DNA of 30,711 nucleotides, taken from IMG/VR virus record IMGVR_UViG_3300032214_000625, positions 1 through 30,711 of that record; one strand, 5' to 3'. The notes under the pieces were generated by a model. The model saw nothing but the letters and a program-made list of their open reading frames with translations. It did not search any database and was not told where the DNA came from. Below, piece by piece: positions 24,958 to 30,711 of the stretch; within the stretch, counting starts at the first letter, position 1; each line of letters begins with the position of its first letter. Source of the stretch: a virus. Position numbers and translations under genes: made by a program.

Positions 24958-25854
24958 ATGCCATCTCTCGCCAACGAAGGTTTCCCTTACCCCACTCCCG
25001 TCTGTAATCCTGACGGGACCGACATCTACCGAGGCGTCTTCCAAGGTGGCGCTGGGCCGATCACGCCCACCACTCAGCGGGTCAATATCGCCACGGACCA
25101 GCAGCCGGTCCCCACGACCCTGCCACCCACCAGCGTCACCGGAACGCTGGGCGCTCTCAACGCCGTCATCAACCTGGCTATCGGCGGGAATAGCACGGTC
25201 GTGCTCGATCTTTTTGGAACCTCCGTCAGCACGGTTTCGTTCCTGGCCAGTATTGACGGAGTTAACTTCTTCCCCGTCGCCGCCCACGCTTACACACTGA
25301 GCGGGCTCCAGTTGGCTGGCCTTGTCACATTCGCCAACACCTTCCCGAACCGTCTTGTAATCCCCTGCCCCGGGGCGGTGACATTCCGGGCCATCACCAC
25401 GGCCTATACCTCCGGGTCTGTGGCCGCCACCGCCAGGGCCGTGAGTGCGGCATCGCTGCTGAGTGCGGTCTTGGCTGGCCAGAACGATCTGCGCGCCAGC
25501 CTGAACGCCAGCGCTTCTGGTGGCGCCCTCGCCCCTCGTCACATCGTTTCGGCAGCCACCACCAACGCGCAGAACGTGAAGGCCGCCTCCGGCCGGGTCT
25601 ACGGCTGGTCATTCGCCAACACCAACGCCGCTTGGCGATACGTGAAGCTGCACAACGTGACTGGGGTGCCAACTGCTGGCGCGGGTGTCGTCATGACCAT
25701 TGCGATCCCGCCCAACGGGTTGGCACAAGTGCAATCGGTAGCCGGGATTTTCTTCAATACGGGCATCGGCCTTACGACCGTGACCGGCGCAGCGGACGCT
25801 GACGCCACCGCCGTGGGCCTGAACGACATCGTGGGCGATCTGTTCTTTGCCTAA
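24958..25854 (+). CDS. Beta-rich virion structural protein
   Basis: A 298-residue protein rich in Thr, Ser, Val, Ala and Gly with short hydrophobic strands. The C-terminal 100 residues (RVYGWSFANTNAAWRYVKLHNV...GVPTAGAGVVMTIAIPPNG...GIFFNTGIGLTTVTGAAD) match a jelly-roll-like segment seen in many phage structural proteins. The middle (SFLASIDGVNFFPVAAH) also looks like a domain used in tail or decoration proteins. It could be a second receptor-binding protein or a capsid fibre. It ends where the endolysin gene on the other strand ends: the stops abut with no spacer (TAATCA), and no terminator hairpin is seen between them. Confidence 0.65.
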   Translation: MPSLANEGFPYPTPVCNPDGTDIYRGVFQGGAGPITPTTQRVNIATDQQPVPTTLPPTSVTGTLGALNAVINLAIGGNSTVVLDLFGTSVSTVSFLASIDGVNFFPVAAHAYTLSGLQLAGLVTFANTFPNRLVIPCPGAVTFRAITTAYTSGSVAATARAVSAASLLSAVLAGQNDLRASLNASASGGALAPRHIVSAATTNAQNVKAASGRVYGWSFANTNAAWRYVKLHNVTGVPTAGAGVVMTIAIPPNGLAQVQSVAGIFFNTGIGLTTVTGAADADATAVGLNDIVGDLFFA

Positions 25855-26964
25855 TCAGCCGGGCTTCGGGCAGGTGCCGAGGCCCCAGTCCACGTAGATC
25901 TCCCGCACTCCTTCGGCATACCACCGGAGGAGTGCTTCCATATCGCGCCGGGTGTTGACGCCAATGCAGCCGGCGGTGCCCGGTGACACGGGGGCGTTGA
26001 AATCCAGGTGCGCCTCGATCAGTGTTCGCTTGGTGCCGCCAGGACGCAGATAGGTCATGGGGATGGACACCGGCCCCAGGCCGGGCCCCCAGCTGGCGGT
26101 CCAGTTGCCCACGCCACCGGCCCAGGCGGGGGGCTCCATGCGCCACAGGCCCTCTGGCAGTGGTTCGAGGCTGCTTGCCTGCGATGCGGCGGCCGTGCGG
26201 AACTGCTGCCGGCCGGGGGCCCCGCTCACCACGATGAAGCCCTCAGGCCCACCGGCGGGACGGACCCGCTCCAAGGCGAGCTCCACCAGGCCCTTGTTGT
26301 TCGTCTTGGGCGTGCGGGTGAGCCGCAGGTAGCCGGCGACCGGCCGCTGCTGCGCGGGGGTGGTGAGCTTGGGCGACTGCGGACGGCCTGCAAGGATCCG
26401 CAGCAGCTTGTCCGGATATTGGCTGTCCGTGGCGTAGCCCTCCTCCTTCAGCAACCTGGCTGCTTCCTCGACCGTGGCCGCCCGGTTGACACCCTTGTGC
26501 TCCTCGAAATCCCGATACCACCGGCTCACCAGATACTCGACCCCGGCGCGAATCGTCGGGAAGTCGATGAACTCAGCGACCTCTGGCCGCATCTGGCCGC
26601 CGACTTCCTCCAGCGTCTGCTTCTTGGTGCCCTTGCCCTTGAGGCCCCAGAAATTGTTGGCCCCTGAGGGTTTCTTGCCCCAGCCGGATTCGAGCGCCCA
26701 CTGAGCAGCGACCAGCTGGGGGAACTTGGCGCCGGCAATGCGGGCCGCCATCTCGATCCCTTCCCAGGTGTTGGGCACATCGGCCTGATCGCTCTTGCGG
26801 GTCTCCTCGATCCACTCGGCGCCCTCCACCAGCAGGCCAGGGTCCGCCTCGATGATGTGCTTCCGCAGCATCAACAGGCCCCGCTTCTGCGCCGGCAGGC
26901 CCTTGTAGTGCTCGAAGAAATCCAGCCAGCGTTTTTCGCTCAGCTGCACATCAGAGATCGGCAT
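25855..26964 (-). CDS. Endolysin: GH73-type glucosaminidase plus YkuD-like domain
   Basis: A 369-residue protein when started at the ATG at 26964; an ATG at 27012 would add 16 residues but would run into the divergent gene and over the motif. Residues 65-160 match FlgJ/GH73 glucosaminidases: AAQWALESGWG (Glu92, catalytic position) and SGANNFWGLKGKG. Residues 240-365 resemble an L,D-transpeptidase (YkuD) core: AHLDFNAPVSPGTAGCIGV, with His319, Asp321 and Cys333 in the H-x-D...G-C-I order. No signal peptide is present, so it needs a holin to reach the wall. It cuts peptidoglycan at lysis by the first domain; the second may cleave or bind cross-links. The gene runs opposite to its neighbours, unusual for a T7-like late gene. 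Confidence 0.85.
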   Translation of the reverse strand: MPISDVQLSEKRWLDFFEHYKGLPAQKRGLLMLRKHIIEADPGLLVEGAEWIEETRKSDQADVPNTWEGIEMAARIAGAKFPQLVAAQWALESGWGKKPSGANNFWGLKGKGTKKQTLEEVGGQMRPEVAEFIDFPTIRAGVEYLVSRWYRDFEEHKGVNRAATVEEAARLLKEEGYATDSQYPDKLLRILAGRPQSPKLTTPAQQRPVAGYLRLTRTPKTNNKGLVELALERVRPAGGPEGFIVVSGAPGRQQFRTAAASQASSLEPLPEGLWRMEPPAWAGGVGNWTASWGPGLGPVSIPMTYLRPGGTKRTLIEAHLDFNAPVSPGTAGCIGVNTRRDMEALLRWYAEGVREIYVDWGLGTCPKPG

Positions 26965-26976
26965 GATGGTGGTGGT

Positions 26977-26990
26977 CTGCACTCCTGCAA
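26977..26990 (+). promoter_or_regulatory. Palindromic promoter-like motif, copy 6 (divergent gap)
   Basis: CTGCA-CTCC-TGCAA in the 28-bp gap between the endolysin start (26964, -) and the next + start (26993). The + ATG lies two bases after the motif. On the other strand it contains AGGAG, about 19 bases before the endolysin ATG. Confidence 0.5.
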
Positions 26991-26992
26991 TT

Positions 26993-27325
26993 ATGGCGGA
27001 CGCCAAGCCCACCGACTACGCCGCCCTGCTGGAGGAGATCCACGGCCTGGAGCTGGGCATCCTGCGCGACCAGCTGCAGGCGATCCGCGACATGCAAGAA
27101 GCTGGCAGGCCGTTGGAGACCAGCGCCGGCATCCCGATCGACCCGCTGGCGATCGTGCGGGCGGTGGAGATGGCCCTGAAGCGCAACAGCATCAGCGCAC
27201 CGCTGGAAGACCGCAGCAACAAGCAGCAGGACATGGCGACCCTGGCCCGAAAGCTGGACTTCAAGGGCATCAGCAACAAGCGGAAGGTGATCCCGTTCCC
27301 CCCTCAGCAGCAGGAGGGAGCGTGA
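26993..27325 (+). CDS. Hypothetical protein, possible small terminase
   Basis: A 110-residue protein started at the ATG at 26993, just behind the palindromic motif; an upstream ATG at 26963 would read through the motif. It is helical: a Leu/Glu-rich first helix (YAALLEEIHGLELGILRDQLQAI), IDPLAIVRAVEMALKRNSISAPLED, and a basic end (ARKLDFKGISNKRKVIPF). Small terminases of T7 type (gp18, 89 residues) have a comparable size and a pattern of a helix followed by a 'LxxxNxI' turn, and T7 has gp18 in this zone, but the large terminase here is on the other strand. The match is weak. The stop overlaps the next GTG (GTGA). Confidence 0.5.
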   Translation: MADAKPTDYAALLEEIHGLELGILRDQLQAIRDMQEAGRPLETSAGIPIDPLAIVRAVEMALKRNSISAPLEDRSNKQQDMATLARKLDFKGISNKRKVIPFPPQQQEGA

Positions 27326-27471
27326 ACTGGACCGCGATCCTGGCTGACGCCGGCATCCCCGAATCGCCCGGCTACCGGGAGACCGTGGCGCTCATGCAGG
27401 GCCGGCCGGTGGTGGTGGCCGCCAAGGTGCAGCTGCACGCCAAAAAGGCCCCTCCGAAGAAGGGCCTTTAA
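27322..27471 (+). CDS. Small hypothetical protein (49 aa) ending in a terminator hairpin
   Basis: GTG at 27322 follows a good Shine-Dalgarno sequence (AGGAGG, 27311-27316) and overlaps the upstream stop. The product is MNWTAILADAGIPESPGYRETVALMQ... with a Val/Ala-rich middle and a very basic end HAKKAPPKKGL. That end is encoded by the AAAGGCCC/GGGCCTTT inverted repeat, so coding and terminator overlap. No family is recognised. Confidence 0.5.
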   Translation: MNWTAILADAGIPESPGYRETVALMQGRPVVVAAKVQLHAKKAPPKKGL

Positions 27472-27474
27472 GGG
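27433..27474 (+). repeat. 42-bp direct repeat, copy 1
   Basis: It is identical to 27602-27643 except for one base (C/A at the 22nd position), with an offset of 169 bp. It holds the inverted repeat described as a terminator and the sequence coding for LHAKKAP(P/T)KKGL-stop. Confidence 0.95.
27442..27469 (-). terminator. Intrinsic terminator, mainly for leftward transcription
   Basis: AAAGGCCC (27444-27451) pairs with GGGCCTTT (27462-27469) around a 10-base loop. On the minus strand the hairpin is followed by a run of five T (complement of 27442-27446). On the plus strand the tail is only TTTAAG, so it is weaker there. Confidence 0.75.
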
Positions 27475-27481
27475 GTAGATC

Positions 27482-27643
27482 GTGTCCCTCTCGGATGGTT
27501 CCCTGCCGCACGGTCGGAGGGGCCGAACAGTTGGCCTGCCCGAAGGTCGAAGCCAGTGCCCCCAAACTCTAATGCGCCTTGCCGCTTTGGCCTCGATGAA
27601 ACTGCACGCCAAAAAGGCCCCTACGAAGAAGGGCCTTTAAGGG
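27482..27643 (+). CDS. Possible small ORF (53 aa) ending in the repeated tail
   Basis: An open frame from GTG 27482, with internal ATGs at 27572 and 27596, ends in MKLHAKKAPTKKGL, the same C-terminus as the previous gene because the second repeat copy keeps the frame. A weak AAGGGG precedes the GTG. The product is basic and no family is recognised. It may be a real minigene or an accident of the duplicated terminator. Confidence 0.25.
27602..27643 (+). repeat. 42-bp direct repeat, copy 2
   Basis: The second copy of 27433-27474, one mismatch. It keeps both the hairpin and the reading frame of the KKGL-stop tail. Confidence 0.95.
27611..27638 (-). terminator. Intrinsic terminator, second copy
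   Basis: AAAGGCCC (27613-27620) pairs with GGGCCTTT (27631-27638), with a T5 tract on the minus strand. With the first copy it forms a tandem stop for transcripts coming leftward from the terminase group, before they would reach the endolysin region. Confidence 0.75.
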
Positions 27644-27789
27644 TTGCTGCCTAGCTCTCTTTGGAGTTTGCGAGCGACAGCGATCTCGCTTCCTGGCGCT
27701 ATTACGACACTGGCTACTGCTCGACAGCTCCAGTACCGGTGCTTGCTAGGCCCCAAAAAACGTCGAGCGCCGTGAGGGGATTAGAGCTT

Positions 27790-27803
27790 GTGCACCTGTG
27801 CAG
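27790..27803. promoter_or_regulatory. Palindromic promoter-like motif, copy 7 (beside terminase end)
   Basis: GTGCA-CCTG-TGCAG on the + strand, CTGCA-CAGG-TGCAC on the - strand. It lies six bases beyond the terminase stop and has no gene directly downstream on either strand. Orientation cannot be fixed. Confidence 0.4.
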
Positions 27804-27809
27804 AATAGC

Positions 27810-29660
27810 TCACCTCAGCCTCTGCGGCTCCATTCGCCGGCCAGCGCCAGCAGTGCCCAGCACCAGGGCGTCGGCGCTGGTGCGGCTCTCATCGAACCAG
27901 TCCTCCAGCTCCTGCTCCATGATCTCGTTGGCCCGCTCCTTCTGAGCGACCTCCTGATCCTGCGCGGCGGCAGCCACGAACCAGTTACAGGCCAGGGACA
28001 ACGCATCCGCCCGGTCGTTGAACTCCAGGCAGTTGCGCTCAGTCGTCACCCGGCTCAGCTGGTACATCAGTGACCGCTGGTGCCCAGAATCCGGGTCGCG
28101 CTCTGCACCCTCGTAGTCCTTGCGGATCACATCGGCTGACACGACCATCCGGTGCTGCTGCACCAGCGGGCCGATGCCGTCACAGATGCGGAGCTCCTTC
28201 TGCTTGGAGACCCACTGCTCCTCGATCACCACCGGATAGATCCGGTTCATGACGGCCTGCAGCAGGCTGGCGAACATGCCGCCGCCCATGTTCTCCTCCA
28301 CCAGCACGTTCGTGACCTGCCAGTGCAGCGCCCGGTGGGCCAGCATCACCAGCACCTCCTCCTCGTAGCCCTGGGTGGTGCCGCCGCACTCCAGCAGGAA
28401 GAAGTTGCCGCTCAGTTCAGCGAGCACGACCCACGCCAGCTCGTCCTTGCCACGGCCTGATGGGTCGATCGCCAGGACGCAGTTCCAGTGCTCACGGCGC
28501 GAGATCCAGCCCGACACCAGCGCCGGCTTGTGATACCAGCGGTCGGCGCCCAGGCCGACGCACACCAGATCACCGATCCGCAGATCACTGGCCCCGCCCC
28601 AGCTGACCACTTCCGGCAGGGCCTTGCCGTCCAGCTCCATGACGATGAGCTCGCCCAGGCGGATGGGGAACCGCTCCATGGTCGAAAGCCGGCAGTTCAG
28701 CTGGAACTGCAGCTGTGCCCTGGCCCGCGTCATGCGGCTTTCGCGGCTCAGCAGCTCCTCATGCCCGAACCGCTCTGGGTCGGTCGGCTCACCCACCAGC
28801 GACTTGTCGGCCAGCACTTCCGCAGCCATCACCGGATCGAGGCACCCCTCGTAGCAATCCCACTGCTCCGGGTCGTTCGGGTCCGGGTAGCGGGCCGGGA
28901 TGAAGCGCATCGCGTATTCACGCTGCCGCTTCAGCTGCAGGTACAGGCTGGTCTCGATGTGTGGCGTGCCGAGGAACAGGATCTCCCTTGGCAGGAACTG
29001 CCCCTCGTCAGGTTTCAGCACCGCCTCCAGCTCGGTGATGGCCATCGATAGCCGCTCCTGTTTCAGCGGCGTGATCGAGTTGCTGAGGGTCTCGATGTCA
29101 TCCGGCATGGCGAATGTGCATCGCTTGCCGGTGAGTGAGGGCGACAGGATCCCCACCGCCCGCACCGATGGCGACTGATCCACCAGGGCCGGGCCCACAT
29201 CGAAGCCACGGGCTGAGCTGCGGCCGTCCTTCAACGGCGCCAGGCAGCGCAAGATGTCGATGTCACGGATGCACCGCAGCATGAAGGTGGTCACTTCCAC
29301 CGCCTTGTCTGCTGTGGCGCCAGGGATCAGGATCTTCTCCCTGAACGGGTCAATCCTCAGGCGGTGCAGACAACGAAAGGCGCCCAGTGTGCTCTTGGCC
29401 GCACCACGGAACGCCGCGAGAATCTTGCGGGTCGCTGGATCCTGCATCCATTCCGCGATCGCCAGCTGCTGCTTGGTCGGTTCATCCGCCAGGCCCAGCT
29501 CCCGCAGCAGGTAGGTCGTCCAGTTCTCGAACAGCATCAGCTCCGCAGGGAGCGGGCTCCACTCCTCGAAGCCGCTGAACAGATCGGCGAACTCAGGATC
29601 GTCTGCAAGCGGGACGACATACTCGCCGTCCGCAATTTCGTCAGGCGTCCAGATCGTCAC
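27810..29660 (-). CDS. Large terminase subunit (T7 gp19-like DNA maturase B)
   Basis: A 616-residue packaging motor (T7 gp19 has 586). Visible ATPase motifs are a Walker A variant FRGAAKST (Arg85-Thr91), Walker B TFAMPDDIE (Asp187, Asp188, Glu190) and the coupling motif LFLGTPHIETSLY (229-240). The RNase H-like nuclease domain shows VLAIDPSGRGKDE (Asp399), VLVEENMGGG (Glu455/456) and NDRADAL (Asp549/552). It packs DNA through the portal and cuts concatemers. The start is GTG at 29660, with GGGGAG nine bases upstream, inside a long hairpin. It runs leftward, opposite to head and tail genes; in T7 all run the same way. Confidence 0.96.
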   Translation of the reverse strand: MTIWTPDEIADGEYVVPLADDPEFADLFSGFEEWSPLPAELMLFENWTTYLLRELGLADEPTKQQLAIAEWMQDPATRKILAAFRGAAKSTLGAFRCLHRLRIDPFREKILIPGATADKAVEVTTFMLRCIRDIDILRCLAPLKDGRSSARGFDVGPALVDQSPSVRAVGILSPSLTGKRCTFAMPDDIETLSNSITPLKQERLSMAITELEAVLKPDEGQFLPREILFLGTPHIETSLYLQLKRQREYAMRFIPARYPDPNDPEQWDCYEGCLDPVMAAEVLADKSLVGEPTDPERFGHEELLSRESRMTRARAQLQFQLNCRLSTMERFPIRLGELIVMELDGKALPEVVSWGGASDLRIGDLVCVGLGADRWYHKPALVSGWISRREHWNCVLAIDPSGRGKDELAWVVLAELSGNFFLLECGGTTQGYEEEVLVMLAHRALHWQVTNVLVEENMGGGMFASLLQAVMNRIYPVVIEEQWVSKQKELRICDGIGPLVQQHRMVVSADVIRKDYEGAERDPDSGHQRSLMYQLSRVTTERNCLEFNDRADALSLACNWFVAAAAQDQEVAQKERANEIMEQELEDWFDESRTSADALVLGTAGAGRRMEPQRLR

Positions 29661-29663
29661 AGC

Positions 29664-29701
29664 GGAAGTCTCCCCCCGCGAGCCAGGGCGGGGAGGCTTC
29701 C
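29664..29701 (-). promoter_or_regulatory. Hairpin covering the terminase ribosome binding site
   Basis: On the minus strand GGAAG-C-CTCCCCGC pairs with GCGGGG-G-GAG-A-CTTCC across an 8-base loop, with single bulges. The second arm includes the GGGGAG Shine-Dalgarno sequence of the terminase gene. No T run follows, so it is not a typical terminator. Translational control or a processing site is inferred. Confidence 0.55.
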
Positions 29702-29723
29702 AACTCGACCACCACGGAGGAGA

Positions 29724-29772
29724 TCACCCAACACCGGCCCGGTGCAATGGCTCAGCGGCGGCAACTGGGTGA
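29724..29772 (-). other. Nested inverted repeats in the terminase leader
   Basis: TCACCCA (29724-29730) and TGGGTGA (29766-29772) form an outer pair, and CACCGG-C-CCGGTG (29732-29744) a perfect inner one. Together with the hairpin next to the start, most of the 123-bp leader (29661-29783) can fold. Confidence 0.45.
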
Positions 29773-29783
29773 CACCCGGGATC

Positions 29784-30251
29784 TTACTGGCCTTCGATGG
29801 TTTCACCAGCTGGGGGCTCCTCGGCCACCGGCTCCTCGACAGGGGGCTCAACGGGGGCCGGCTCCTCGATCACGGGCTCCTCGGTCACCACCTCCTCAGC
29901 TGGAGGTTCCTCGGTCACGACTGGCTCCTCAGCCACCGGCTCAGCGGGCGCCGCCTGTTCGGCCACCGGCTCTTTAGGCTCGAAGGCCTCGTCCACGTCA
30001 GGCGTGGCCGGATCGTCAGGGATGAACTTGCCGGCGGGAGTGCGGGCCCGGCGCCGCTTGCTGATCTGCTGCAGCACCGCCTCACCACTGGCAGCTGCGG
30101 CATCTTCGGCCGCTCGCTGCTCCAGCTGGTTGTTCAGTTCGTCCAGCAGCTGCTGAGCCTTCAGGCGTGCTTCGGCCACCACCTCATCAGGGACGAAGCT
30201 GCCGTACTCGATCAGGCCCAACAGCTGGCGCTCGATGTTGGAGAGATACAC
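29784..30251 (-). CDS. Acidic Pro/Glu-repeat protein (155 aa)
   Basis: The chosen start is GTG at 30251 (MYLSNIERQLLGLIEYGSF); ATGs at 30320 and 30329 are possible but would overlap the neighbouring gene region with an odd Trp/Cys-rich leader. Residues 1-60 are helical and charged (VVAEARLKAQQLLDELNNQLEQRAAEDAAA). A basic turn (KRRRARTPAGKFIPDDPATP) follows, and the last 70 residues are a low-complexity repeat of EEPV/EEPPAEE units. No family is recognised. Placed directly before the large terminase in the same direction, it could be the small terminase or a packaging partner, but nothing in the sequence proves this. Confidence 0.6.
   Translation of the reverse strand: MYLSNIERQLLGLIEYGSFVPDEVVAEARLKAQQLLDELNNQLEQRAAEDAAAASGEAVLQQISKRRRARTPAGKFIPDDPATPDVDEAFEPKEPVAEQAAPAEPVAEEPVVTEEPPAEEVVTEEPVIEEPAPVEPPVEEPVAEEPPAGETIEGQ
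29790..29965 (-). repeat. Low-complexity EEP(V/A/P) coding repeat
   Basis: Degenerate 12- to 30-base units such as CTCCTCGGCCACCGGCTCCT on the + strand encode Glu-Glu-Pro blocks of the acidic protein. They are prone to unequal recombination. Confidence 0.75.
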
Positions 30252-30303
30252 GGCTGCAGAGCTGATCCACGAAACATAGCGCCAGCAGCCCCAGGAAGGC
30301 CCT

Positions 30304-30711
30304 TCAAGGCTGCAGACCATCCATCTCACCCACCGGCCGCCTCAAGGCCTGCTCCGCGGGCAGCGGGGCCTGAATGGCGGTGTCCTGCCCGTCGATCGCA
30401 TCTCGGAACAGCTGGATCAGGTAGCCGCGCCGTTGTGCGCCGCCGATCGTTACCAGTTCCGGGTTGACCAGGAAGTATCGATGGCCAGATCGCTCATCGC
30501 TCCAGATCGCCACCAGCTTGAGCTTCTTGAGCTTCGAGAGGCTGCGCCGCACTGCGGTCGGATCGTGCCCGTACCGCTCAGCCAACACCGTGGCGGTGAT
30601 GTCGGCTTTGCAGGTGTTGGGGTCCAGTTCCGCCATCAGGTTCCACAGCACACGGAGATCGGCGCCGTTCATCAGGCCGCCAGCCATCAGGCGCGAGACC
30701 TTGGCCAGTCC
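30304..30711 (-). CDS. Winged-helix DNA-binding protein, RepL/replication-initiator-like, partial
   Basis: The frame is open to the right edge, and the residues before the first visible Met (GLAKVSRL) read like a continuing protein, so the true start is probably outside the window. The visible 136 residues hold a winged helix: MNGADLRVLWNLMAEL (helix 1), ITATVLAERYGHDPTAVRRSLSKLKKLKLVAIW (helix-turn-helix), and SGHRYFLVNPELVTIGGAQRRGYLIQLFRDA (wing and the 'NP...GG' turn). The latter pattern is common in plasmid and phage RepL-type initiators and related regulators. It may regulate transcription or start replication. The C-terminus is Pro-rich and the stop is at 30304. The 52-bp gap to the next gene shows no clear signal. 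Confidence 0.65.
   Translation of the reverse strand, partial: GLAKVSRLMAGGLMNGADLRVLWNLMAELDPNTCKADITATVLAERYGHDPTAVRRSLSKLKKLKLVAIWSDERSGHRYFLVNPELVTIGGAQRRGYLIQLFRDAIDGQDTAIQAPLPAEQALRRPVGEMDGLQP

Larger units (their letters stand above)
27472..27809. other. 338-bp mostly non-coding gap between convergent groups
   Basis: It holds the end of repeat copy 1, the doubtful 53-codon frame, repeat copy 2, then 27644-27789 with no gene. Inside the latter a short hairpin (GCGAG...CTCGC near 27668-27686) and a CAAAAAACG run are visible. No tRNA features (T-loop, CCA-end cloverleaf) were found. A motif copy closes the gap next to the terminase stop. Confidence 0.6.

Noticed and set aside
26965-27012. 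Longer endolysin start (ATG at 27012)
   Set aside because: It would overlap the divergent gene and put the motif inside the coding region; ATG at 26964 is more natural.
27644-27789. tRNA or attachment site in the gene-free gap
   Set aside because: No cloverleaf, T-loop or integrase gene was found; the short hairpin there is too small.
28103-28116. CTGCACCCTCGTAG inside the terminase gene (antisense direction)
   Set aside because: Coding location, wrong direction, no full palindrome; taken as chance similarity.
29697-29749. Terminator between the acidic gene and the terminase
   Set aside because: GC-rich stems are present but no T tract follows on the minus strand.
30252-30329. Longer start for the acidic protein (ATG at 30329)
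   Set aside because: The added N-terminus is Trp/Cys-rich and unlike the rest, and overlaps the winged-helix gene; not excluded, however.

Overview
The window is a 30.7 kb internal piece of a T7-like podovirus genome (Autographiviridae-type layout). It is GC-rich and tightly packed: most neighbouring genes overlap by 1 to 20 bases (ATGA, GTGA or TGATG junctions). The structural genes follow T7 order closely: exonuclease (gp6-like), two gp6.7/7.3-like small proteins, portal (gp8), scaffold (gp9), capsid (gp10), tail tubular proteins (gp11, gp12), GNAT-fold gp13, gp14, three very large ejected proteins in the gp15/gp16 place, and the tail fibre (gp17). The high GC, the very large internal virion proteins and a promoter-like motif that loosely recalls the cyanophage Syn5 promoter suggest a phage of a high-GC cyanobacterium (Synechococcus/Cyanobium type). 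That host call is an inference. No integrase, tRNA, CRISPR array or insertion sequence was seen.

Layout. 1-3302 (+): tail end of a single-stranded-DNA-binding protein, a PD-(D/E)XK-like endonuclease, an NrdR-type zinc-ribbon protein, five small unknown genes and the 5'-3' exonuclease. The primase/helicase and DNA polymerase that T7 carries between endonuclease and exonuclease are absent here. 3347-8027 (+): small virion proteins and head genes, ending in a strong intrinsic terminator at the T7 T-phi position. 8128-22564 (+): tail tube and the ejection machinery. 22613-25854 (+): tail fibre, two small membrane-type proteins and a beta-rich virion protein. 25855-26964 (-): a two-domain endolysin, divergent from two small + genes (26993-27471). 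27472-27809: a 338 bp gap with two terminator repeats. 27810-30711 (-): a leftward group of large terminase, an acidic repeat protein and a winged-helix protein cut by the window edge.

Regulation. A 14-bp motif, consensus CTGCAC-N3-TGYAG flanked as an inverted repeat CTGCA-N4-TGCAG, occurs in almost every real intergenic gap: before the gp6.7-like genes, capsid, gp11, tail fibre, the holin/spanin-like gene, the endolysin divergent gap, and beside the terminase end. Several of these sites match positions of T7 RNA polymerase promoters (phi6.5, phi10, phi17), so I read the motif as the promoter of a phage RNA polymerase encoded outside the window. An operator is the main alternative.

The least ordinary items are the motif family, a DdrB/ParB-like domain inside a virion protein in the ejection block, a lytic-transglycosylase plus decayed M23-like tail on the gp15-like protein, the inverted terminase group with a structured leader that pairs with its Shine-Dalgarno sequence, and the 42-bp direct repeat that is both terminator and coding tail.
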